Source: Lipingzhangella_A rawalii (lineage in GTDB: Bacteria > Actinomycetota > Actinomycetes > Streptosporangiales > Streptosporangiaceae). Taken from it: a stretch of 64,000 nucleotides of DNA. Under the pieces are notes generated by a model. It was not told where the DNA came from. It saw only the letters and a list, made by a program, of their open reading frames with translations, and did no database searches. Shown here piece by piece: positions 47,443 through 53,419 of the stretch; within the stretch, counting starts at the first letter, position 1, and every line of letters starts with the position of its first letter. The stretch covers positions 1-64,000 of the forward strand of contig NZ_JAVLVT010000007.1 in assembly GCF_031628175.1 (NCBI RefSeq). Direction: 5' to 3'. A program made the translations under genes and the position numbers.

Positions 47443-48180
47443 ATGGAGAACTACCTGGCGGAATTCGTCGGTACGGCGATTCTGATCCTGCTGGGCAACG
47501 GCGTGGTCGCCGGTGTGCTCCTGAACAGGTCCAAGGCGCACAACGGCGGCTGGATCGTGATCGCGCTCGGCTGGGGTATGGCCGTGGCTATGGCCGTGTA
47601 CGTCACCGGGCAGATCAGCGGTGCGCACATCAACCCGGCGGTCACGCTCGGCCTGGCCAGCGCCGGCGAGTTCGAGTGGGCGCTGGTGCCCGGCTATATC
47701 GCCTGCCAGATCGCGGGCGGTGCCTTCGGTGCCGCTTTGGTCTACGTGCACTACCTGAAGCACTGGGCGGTGACCGAGGACTCTGACGCGAAGCTGGCCT
47801 GCTTCAGCACCGCACCGGAGATCCGACACAAGCCCGCGAACTTCGTCACCGAAGTGATCGGCACCTTCATGCTGGTGTTCGGAATCCTCGGCATCAACGC
47901 CACCGCGGGGGTGACTGACGCGTCGGAGTTGTTCGCCAACGGGATCGCTCCGCTGTTGGTGGGTTTGCTGGTGTTGGCGATCGGCCTGTCGCTGGGCGGA
48001 CCGACCGGCTATGCGATCAACCCGGCCCGGGACCTCGGGCCGCGTATCGCACACTTCCTCCTGCCGATCCCCGGAAAGCGCGACTCGGACTGGGGCTACT
48101 CCTGGGTCCCGATCGCCGGGCCCGCCGCCGGCGGCATCCTCGCCGGCCTCGTCTACCCCGCCATCGGCTTCCCGATGTAA
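47443..48180 (+). CDS. glpF: Glycerol uptake facilitator GlpF (aquaglyceroporin)
   Basis: 245-aa major intrinsic protein with six membrane helices and both NPA boxes: SGAHINPAVTLG at about residue 66 and GYAINPARDLGPR at about residue 190. The Asp after the second NPAR is characteristic of glycerol-conducting members. ATG at 47443 follows CGGAGG. It is downstream of glpD by 96 nt, the reverse of the glpF-glpK-glpD order common in Streptomyces. It ends at a strong terminator. Confidence 0.95.
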   Translation: MENYLAEFVGTAILILLGNGVVAGVLLNRSKAHNGGWIVIALGWGMAVAMAVYVTGQISGAHINPAVTLGLASAGEFEWALVPGYIACQIAGGAFGAALVYVHYLKHWAVTEDSDAKLACFSTAPEIRHKPANFVTEVIGTFMLVFGILGINATAGVTDASELFANGIAPLLVGLLVLAIGLSLGGPTGYAINPARDLGPRIAHFLLPIPGKRDSDWGYSWVPIAGPAAGGILAGLVYPAIGFPM

Positions 48181-48198
48181 CAACACCCTTCCCTCCCT

Positions 48199-48224
48199 GG
48201 GGCACCCGGTTCACCGGGTGCCCC
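48199..48224 (+). terminator. Rho-independent terminator of the glycerol operon
   Basis: 11-bp perfect stem (48199-48209 with 48214-48224) and a 4-nt loop, followed by TTATTA. It is 18 nt after the glpF stop. Confidence 0.85.
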
Positions 48225-48360
48225 TTATTACTGCCCAGCCCAGCAGTAGGAAGACATCACCGCACCACAACGCACCCTTGCGATCAATATCCGAACACTG
48301 AAACCGTAACGAGGCGCCGGAAATATCACCGGAGAACCAATCCCCACCCCAAGGAAAATA

Positions 48361-48681
48361 ATGCGGAGAGTAGGCCCCCCACTACTCGCCACCATGGCAA
48401 CTCTCACCCTGCTCCCGGTAGCCCCAACGACCGCGCACGCCGATTCCCGCGGTGAGATGCTCGACAGCATAACCGTGGACCGACGCACTCAGGAGATTGA
48501 GGTCTCCTGGGATGATGTTCCCCAAGCCAGCGAATACGTGATCTTTGACGAGGTTCCCAAAGATTCGGTGCACGACGATCCCACGCAACCCGTCTACCGG
48601 GGCGAGAACACCCAGTACACGCTGACCGATCTGCCCACCCCCAGTTCCGTTCGCCTGCGGCTGGCAGCGTCAATCCGTTGA
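48361..48681 (+). CDS. Small exported protein with fibronectin type III-like segment
   Basis: 106 aa, unrecognised. It has a signal peptide (basic MRR, hydrophobic stretch, cleavage near TTAHA-D). The remainder (SITVDRRTQEIEVSWDDVPQ, ASEYVIFDE, VYRGENTQYTLTDL) has the strand pattern of a single FN3 module and is acidic. AAGGAAA lies just before the ATG at 48361. Its stop overlaps a TTG start of the following membrane protein, so the two may be one unit split by a frameshift or two coupled genes. Confidence 0.6.
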   Translation: MRRVGPPLLATMATLTLLPVAPTTAHADSRGEMLDSITVDRRTQEIEVSWDDVPQASEYVIFDEVPKDSVHDDPTQPVYRGENTQYTLTDLPTPSSVRLRLAASIR

Positions 48682-49301
48682 AGCAACGCCCTCGTCCTGG
48701 CCCTGGACAGCGCGCGACGGGTTCTGGCGCGAACGATGTTGCGCACGACAACAACCGACGACTCGAACTCCAACCACCAACTCACCTGGATCACCGATTG
48801 CGAGAACACCGGCTTCACTCCACCGTTCCTACTCTCGCTGTCCTCGCCTCGGCCGGCGCCATGTACACGGCCCTGGTGGGTTTGGACATCATGAATGGCC
48901 CCCTGCCGGACCATTCGAATCCGTTGGGTCCCCTCGCAATGGCACTGCTCATCGCCCACGGGGCCTACCTGATGCCCGTGCTCCTGGTCCACCTCCTGCG
49001 GCGAACCCCGCTGGCGGCCATTCTCGGGGCAGTTCTCGCTGGATTCGTCGTGTGGTTCATGTGGTTAATATCGTTGTTCCAGCCAGGTGGGGGGCTGTTT
49101 GTCCTCCCGGTGGATCTGGTTCTGATCAGCTCACTGGCCCGTCTGGCACTGACAGTTGGACTGCCCATCGGGGTTGCGCTTGGCCTGTGGACCGCCGTGT
49201 TCGTCTGGCCGCGCTGGCCCCGGCACCTACGTCACCTGTTCGCCTGGGTCCTGCCCGCACTGGCGACGGTAGGACTACTGGCCCAGAACCTGCTCTGGTG
49301 A
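48678..49301 (+). CDS. Membrane protein of unknown function
   Basis: Unrecognised. From about residue 62 there are four to five hydrophobic helices (TALVGLDIMNG, MALLIAHGAYLMPVLLVHLL, LAAILGAVLAGFVVWFMWLI, LALTVGLPIGVALGLWTAVF, FAWVLPALATVGLLAQNLLW), so it is an integral membrane protein. The first 60 residues are polar, Arg/His/Pro-rich and unlike a normal N-terminus. The start may be TTG 48678 (overlapping the previous stop as TTGA) or as late as ATG 48861. It ends before a strong hairpin shared with dapB. Confidence 0.5.
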   Translation: MKQRPRPGPGQRATGSGANDVAHDNNRRLELQPPTHLDHRLREHRLHSTVPTLAVLASAGAMYTALVGLDIMNGPLPDHSNPLGPLAMALLIAHGAYLMPVLLVHLLRRTPLAAILGAVLAGFVVWFMWLISLFQPGGGLFVLPVDLVLISSLARLALTVGLPIGVALGLWTAVFVWPRWPRHLRHLFAWVLPALATVGLLAQNLLW

Positions 49302-49305
49302 CCAC

Positions 49306-49355
49306 CGGAGTGCGCTGTGGCAGGGCGACCTGACGCCCCGCCACCGCGCACTCCG
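49306..49355. terminator. Bidirectional terminator between membrane-protein gene and dapB
   Basis: Two 22-nt arms (49306-49327 and 49334-49355) pair with only two mismatches (49316/49345 and 49322/49339) around a 6-nt loop. It is placed between two converging genes. Confidence 0.85.
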
Positions 49356-49365
49356 AAACCGGGAA

Positions 49366-50121
49366 CTACTCCCCCGTCGGCGGTAGGCCCAGTAGCGGTT
49401 CCAGGCCGACAGTGAGCTGCTCGGGCAGCCCGGCGACCTCGCGCACACCCAGCAGCACGCCCGGCATGAAGGACTCGCGGTTCATCGAGTCGTGCCGCAC
49501 AGTCAGGATCTCGCCGTGCGTGCCGAACACGACCTCCTGGTGCGCGATGTGACCGGCCATCCGCAGCGCGTGCACACGCACCCCGTCCACCTCGGCGCCG
49601 CGCGCCCCCGGCAGCTCGGAGGTGGTGGCGTCCGGCATCGGCTCGGCCATCGCGTTGGCGCGCGCCTGGGCCACGACCTGCGCCGTGCGGCTCGCCGTGC
49701 CACTGGGCGCGTCCACCTTGTTCGGATGGTGGGTCTCCACGATCTCCACCGACTCGAAGTACGGCGCGGCCTTCGCCGCGAAGTGCATCATCAGCACCGC
49801 GGCGATCCCGAAGTTCGGGGCGATGAGCACCCGTGCGCCCGGATGCCCGGTGAGCGCCGCGCGGACCTCCGTCAGCTTCGCCTCGTCGAAGCCACTGGTG
49901 CCCACCACCGCGTGGATGCCCCGCTCCACGAGCCAGCGGACGTTGTCCAGCACCACGTCCGGGGTGGTGAAGTCCACCACGACGTCCGCCCCGGACACCT
50001 GCTCCCGGTCGTCCGCCGCGTCGACCCCGGCCACCAGTTCCATATCGGCGGCCCCCTGGACCGCACGCACCACTTCCGCTCCCATGCGCCCCTGGGCGCC
50101 AAAAACACCAACCCTAATCAC
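49366..50121 (-). CDS. dapB: 4-hydroxy-tetrahydrodipicolinate reductase DapB
   Basis: Reduces the DapA product with NAD(P)H (251 aa). The nucleotide-binding loop is GVFGAQGRMG at the N-terminus, DFTTPDVVLDN follows, and the catalytic/substrate motif EIVETHHPNKVDAPSGTA lies at about residue 135. GTG at 50121 is chosen because the protein then begins VIRVGVFGAQG, and a TAGCGT -10 element lies 7 nt upstream without any ribosome site, indicating a leaderless message. It is separated from dapA by about 9 kb of menA and glycerol genes. Confidence 0.94.
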   Translation of the reverse strand: MIRVGVFGAQGRMGAEVVRAVQGAADMELVAGVDAADDREQVSGADVVVDFTTPDVVLDNVRWLVERGIHAVVGTSGFDEAKLTEVRAALTGHPGARVLIAPNFGIAAVLMMHFAAKAAPYFESVEIVETHHPNKVDAPSGTASRTAQVVAQARANAMAEPMPDATTSELPGARGAEVDGVRVHALRMAGHIAHQEVVFGTHGEILTVRHDSMNRESFMPGVLLGVREVAGLPEQLTVGLEPLLGLPPTGE

Positions 50122-50128
50122 GGGTGTA

Positions 50129-50134
50129 ACGCTA
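50129..50134 (-). promoter_or_regulatory. -10 element of a likely leaderless dapB promoter
   Basis: On the minus strand GCGATAGCGT precedes the GTG by 7 nt. It shares GCGATA and the spacing with the dapA promoter. Confidence 0.5.
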
Positions 50135-50196
50135 TCGCCTGCGCATGGTGGCTGGGGCACATCGCGCTGACCGCGACGCGCCCCAGCCTCACCGGG

Positions 50197-50445
50197 CTAC
50201 AGCCAGGCAACTTCTCCGCCGAGCCGCGCGGCGAGCTGCCGCACGTCGGCGAAGGAATGCATCCCAGAGCCGGTCAGCGGCTGGGCGATGCCACCACCCC
50301 GCACCGGATTGGTGACGCCGTAGTAGCGGTGCACGACATCGTCCAGGTCCTCGTCCCAGCAGTCCACGTAGAAGGCCCGGGGTTGGTCGTGCGGTTCCTC
50401 GGGCTGGTAGACAGAGGACAGATCGAGGGAGTCATTGCCCTGCAT
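50197..50445 (-). CDS. Small acidic hypothetical protein
   Basis: 82-aa protein, not recognised. ATG at 50445 has AAGGAAGGGG upstream. The central part (AFYVDCWDEDLDDVVHRYY) is acidic and aromatic, and the C-terminal part ends in FADVRQLAARLGGEVAWL. There is no membrane segment. It is divergent from the Scr1-type regulator across an AT-rich promoter region, suggesting shared control. Confidence 0.55.
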   Translation of the reverse strand: MQGNDSLDLSSVYQPEEPHDQPRAFYVDCWDEDLDDVVHRYYGVTNPVRGGGIAQPLTGSGMHSFADVRQLAARLGGEVAWL

Positions 50446-50576
50446 CGCAGGCCCCTTCCTTGGTTGGATAGGCCCGGGCGGGTCGAGCTGCCAACTGTCT
50501 CCGTCCGGGCCGCCTCCGTTTCTATGCGGCGAGCTGACCACGAATCCCACGGGCTCGCCGCCACGCATCCTGCTTG

Positions 50577-50634
50577 TTACTTAGAGTAAGAGTAGGGTAA
50601 TGTCTCTACATACACAAGCTTTTGCATATATAAT
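50577..50634 (+). promoter_or_regulatory. Promoter and palindrome upstream of the Scr1-type regulator
   Basis: A perfect -10 TATAAT lies at 50629-50634. TCTACA at 50605-50610 is a moderate -35 at 18-bp spacing. The palindrome TTACT-TAG-AGTAA (50577-50589) lies upstream and may be the autoregulatory operator. The stretch is markedly AT-rich for this genome. Confidence 0.6.
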
Positions 50635-50658
50635 TTCATCGACTGTGGAGGTCGTGCG

Positions 50659-51519
50659 GTGCCAGTCGGTAAGCCGAAGCGAGTAACCTTACGCGCTCGC
50701 TGGCTTGGCCAGCGCTTGCGGGAGTTGCGGGACGCCAGTGGCCAGACCATCGAAGAGGTCGCAGAATATCTACAGCGAAGCATGGGGACAGTCAGCCGGT
50801 TTGAAAGCGGCATCTACCCCATCCGCCGCACTGAGGTCACTGCACTCCTCGACCTGTATGCCGTCAATGACGCCCGCACCCGAGCCAACCTGCTCAAGAT
50901 CGCCAACGACGTGTGGCAGACCGGCTGGTGGGACGGCTACACCGGCGAGGTGGAGGACTGGTTCATCGACTTCGTGTGGCTGGAGGAGCAGGCCACCGCG
51001 CACCTGCTGTTCGACACCACCGTGCTGCCCGGCCTGCTACAAACCGAGCAGTACGCGCGTGCGGTGATGCTGGCCGACGATCCTGCCTCCACCCGGGAGC
51101 AATTGGACCGCGCGGTCGAACTGCGTTTGGCTCGGCAACAGCTTCTGGAGCGGGAGGAACCACCGCAGGTGTACTGCGTGCTGGACGAGGCGGTACTGCG
51201 CCGCCGGGTGGGCGGCCGGCGCACGATGACCGCGCAACTGCGGCATCTGCGGCAGGCGATGGACTGGCCCACCGTGTCCCTGCGGGTGCTGCCGTTCTCC
51301 GCCGGGGAGCACGCCAGCCCGATGGGCGCGTTTCAGCTGTATCGGATGGAGGACCCGTATCCCGAGGTGGCCTATGTGGAGACCCCCAAAGGGGCGATGT
51401 ACATCGAATCGCCCGATACCGGGGCGATCCTGGAGCGATACGATCGGTTGTGGGAGGCATCCCTGAGTGAGCACGCATCGGCCGAGGCCATCTCGGCCCT
51501 GATCGAGGAGCAGTCGTGA
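50659..51519 (+). CDS. Scr1-family XRE regulator (DUF5753)
   Basis: 286-aa regulator with an N-terminal helix-turn-helix (LGQRLRELRDASGQTIEEVA, then SMGTVSRFESGIYPI, about residues 16-60). The large C-terminal DUF5753 domain follows (LLFDTTVLPGLLQTEQYARAV at about residue 118; VLPFSAGEHASPMGAFQL at about residue 212). This class, typified by Scr1/BldB-pathway regulators in Streptomyces, is paired with small DUF397 proteins that act as antagonists or toxin-like partners. The GTG start is preceded by GGAGG at 50646. The next gene is exactly such a DUF397 protein, overlapping by 4 nt. Confidence 0.88.
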   Translation: MPVGKPKRVTLRARWLGQRLRELRDASGQTIEEVAEYLQRSMGTVSRFESGIYPIRRTEVTALLDLYAVNDARTRANLLKIANDVWQTGWWDGYTGEVEDWFIDFVWLEEQATAHLLFDTTVLPGLLQTEQYARAVMLADDPASTREQLDRAVELRLARQQLLEREEPPQVYCVLDEAVLRRRVGGRRTMTAQLRHLRQAMDWPTVSLRVLPFSAGEHASPMGAFQLYRMEDPYPEVAYVETPKGAMYIESPDTGAILERYDRLWEASLSEHASAEAISALIEEQS

Positions 51520-51764
51520 CGTCGACACCCGCGCCGCAGCCGCCAGCCGCCACGGACCTGGCCCGGGTGGCGTGGCACATCAGCACCCACAGCTCAAACG
51601 GCGGGAGAAGCTGTGTGGAAGCCGGCCCCATCCTGGACGGCACCGCCCGCGTCGCCATCCGGCACAGCCACCACCCAAACGGCACCACCCTCACCTACCC
51701 CACCCACGAATGGCACGCCCTCCTGCACGCCATCCACACCGGAGAACTCGACGTGGAAAGCTAG
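51516..51764 (+). CDS. DUF397 family protein, partner of the Scr1-type regulator
   Basis: 82-aa small protein with the DUF397 pattern: a Trp-His-Ser-Ser-Gly-Gly-Cys-Val-Glu stretch (WHISTHSSNGGRSCVEAG), then VAIRHSHHPNGTTLTYPTHEWHALL. Family members bind and modulate their cognate DUF5753 regulator. It starts at GTG 51516, overlapping the regulator stop (GTGA), so production is coupled. It has an unusually His-rich middle. Confidence 0.82.
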   Translation: MTSTPAPQPPAATDLARVAWHISTHSSNGGRSCVEAGPILDGTARVAIRHSHHPNGTTLTYPTHEWHALLHAIHTGELDVES

Positions 51765-51842
51765 AAGACTGACTCCGATCAGTTCAGCCCACAACGGGAG
51801 ATGCGAGCTAAGTGCCCGCCCTCCAGGCCCGAGTGTGCATCG

Positions 51843-52226
51843 TTACGCCCGCGCGCTGAGCGTGGGCACCTCATAGTCCGCGAATATCCGGTCAGCGGTG
51901 ACTATGGTCAGGTTCTCCACCTGGGCCTGGGCGATGAGCATGCGGTCAAACGGATCGCGGTGGTGCCAGGGAAGCGTTTGCAGCTGCATGCCGTGCTGGA
52001 ACGTCAGTGGCAGGAGCGTGAACCCATCGGCGGCCACCTGCTCCTGCGGGTCAGCAGGGATCTTGAGCTTACCCAGCGAGGATTTCACGGCGATCTCCAC
52101 CGCACTGACACTGGAGACGTAAACGTCGTTGGCCCGCTCAGCGATGGCCGCACACGCCTGGGGCGCGAGAGCAGGGTGATCCTCGAACCACCACAGCAGC
52201 ACGCATGTGTCCAGCAGCAGTCTCAC
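51843..52226 (-). CDS. vapC: PIN-domain toxin VapC
   Basis: 127-aa PIN ribonuclease. Conserved acidic residues are visible: Asp6 in LLLDTCVLLWW, Glu in VSAVEIAVKSSLGKL at about residue 44, Asp in RDPFDRMLIAQAQ at about residue 91, and TADRIFADY near the end. The GTG start at 52226 overlaps the antitoxin stop by 4 nt. It expectedly cleaves RNA when free of the antitoxin. Confidence 0.9.
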   Translation of the reverse strand: MRLLLDTCVLLWWFEDHPALAPQACAAIAERANDVYVSSVSAVEIAVKSSLGKLKIPADPQEQVAADGFTLLPLTFQHGMQLQTLPWHHRDPFDRMLIAQAQVENLTIVTADRIFADYEVPTLSARA

Positions 52227-52483
52227 GAGTCGGTCCCTGCTTCCAGCGACGTGCCGTACCAGTCAGCGAGGGTTTGTTCGTCGAGTTCATCGAAGTCCTC
52301 GGAGATCCACACCTGCCCCCGCCACGCCCCCGGGGTTCGTGGCTCCGTTTGCTTGCGGGCCGGGACGAGCGATGCGACTGCCCGCCCATTGCGGGCAATC
52401 ACGATCTCCTCGCCCGCCTCCACCCGGGCCAGAAGTGCGGACAGCGAGGTTTTCGCCTCATACACGTTGACTTGCGTGACCAT
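52223..52483 (-). CDS. vapB: Phd/YefM-type antitoxin VapB
   Basis: 86-aa antitoxin. The N-terminal dimeric DNA-binding domain has VNVYEAKTSLSALLARVEAG and EIVIARNGRAVASLVP, typical of Phd/YefM. The C-terminal part (FDELDEQTLADWYGTS) should wrap VapC. ATG at 52483 has no ribosome site; promoter elements end 6 nt upstream, suggesting a leaderless message. Inverted repeats just upstream are likely its autoregulatory operators. Confidence 0.88.
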   Translation of the reverse strand: MVTQVNVYEAKTSLSALLARVEAGEEIVIARNGRAVASLVPARKQTEPRTPGAWRGQVWISEDFDELDEQTLADWYGTSLEAGTDS

Positions 52484-52527
52484 ATGTCAAGCATCAGACA
52501 TGTTTCTGGTCTGGTCAAGTCAGACCA
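52484..52527 (-). promoter_or_regulatory. vapBC promoter with two inverted repeats
   Basis: On the minus strand a -35 TTGACC (52513-52518) and -10 GATGCT (52490-52495) are separated by 17 bp. The -10 overlaps the inverted repeat ATGTC/GACAT (52484-52488 with 52497-52501). The -35 lies within the second repeat TGGTCTG/CAGACCA (52507-52513 with 52521-52527). Antitoxin binding would cover both promoter elements. Confidence 0.6.
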
Positions 52528-52576
52528 ACCAGGAGGGCACGCCCGGAACGAGCCGGACACGAGGCAACCGAAGCGG

Positions 52577-53419
52577 CTACGGCTTGCGGCCCACGCCCCC
52601 GGTCATGAACCGCGCGGCGATGCTGGTGGCGTCGGTGACCGGCTCGTCGGGGCGCCACAGCGGTAGCGGCACCAATCCTGGAGTGAGCAGCTCCAGTCCG
52701 TCGAAGAAGCGGGCCAACTCCTGCGGGTCCCGTACCCGGCCGGTGCCCAGCTGGCTCAACAGGACCCGTTCCAGCTCGGCGGACTCGGGGGCATCGCCCA
52801 GGCGCGTGAAGTTGGTGATAAAGAAGTAGGAGCCCGACGGCACCGCCTTGCGCAGGCTAGCAACCACCCCGTGTGGGTCCTCCTCGTCCAGCAGGTGGTG
52901 CAGGATGCCGCACAACATCACACACACCGGCTGCTCGAAGTCGATCATCGCGCGGGTGTCCGGATGGTCCAGCACCGCCTGGGGCTCGCGGATGTCGGCG
53001 GTGACGACGCGGGTCTGGCGGTCCCCTTCCAGCAGGGCCCGCCCATGCGCGAGCACGATCGGGTCGATGTCGACATAGACCACGCGGGCGTCTGGGTTGG
53101 CCTCCTGGGCGACCTCGTGGGTGTTGCGGGCCGTGGGCAGCCCCGAGCCCAGGTCGATGAACTGGGTGATGCCTTCGGCCCCGGCCAGGTGCCGCACCAC
53201 CCGGTGCAGGATCTCGCGGTTGTATAGCGCGATCTGCTTGAGCTCCGGCATCACGGACAGGCTTGCTTCGGCAACCTGCCGGTCCACCGCGAAGTTGTCC
53301 TTGCCGTTGAGCATGACGTCGTACACCCGAGCAGCGGTAGGCTCACCCGTGTCGAGCTGCTGCCAGCTCGGCGTTCCCTCCTGCGGCTCAACGTCCAGCC
53401 ACTTCGGCTCCGACTCCAT
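52577..53419 (-). CDS. SAM-dependent methyltransferase, DUF574 family
   Basis: 280-aa actinomycete-type methyltransferase. The family N-terminal ARVYDVMLNGKDNFAVDR lies at about residue 30. SAM-binding motif I is ITQFIDLGSGLPTARNTHEV at about residue 84, followed by VVYVDIDPIVLAHGRALL at about residue 112. The substrate is unknown; these genes are common beside Scr1/DUF397 pairs and in secondary-metabolism regions. The polyketide synthase frame upstream runs 169 nt into this gene in a different frame. Confidence 0.87.
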   Translation of the reverse strand: MESEPKWLDVEPQEGTPSWQQLDTGEPTAARVYDVMLNGKDNFAVDRQVAEASLSVMPELKQIALYNREILHRVVRHLAGAEGITQFIDLGSGLPTARNTHEVAQEANPDARVVYVDIDPIVLAHGRALLEGDRQTRVVTADIREPQAVLDHPDTRAMIDFEQPVCVMLCGILHHLLDEEDPHGVVASLRKAVPSGSYFFITNFTRLGDAPESAELERVLLSQLGTGRVRDPQELARFFDGLELLTPGLVPLPLWRPDEPVTDATSIAARFMTGGVGRKP

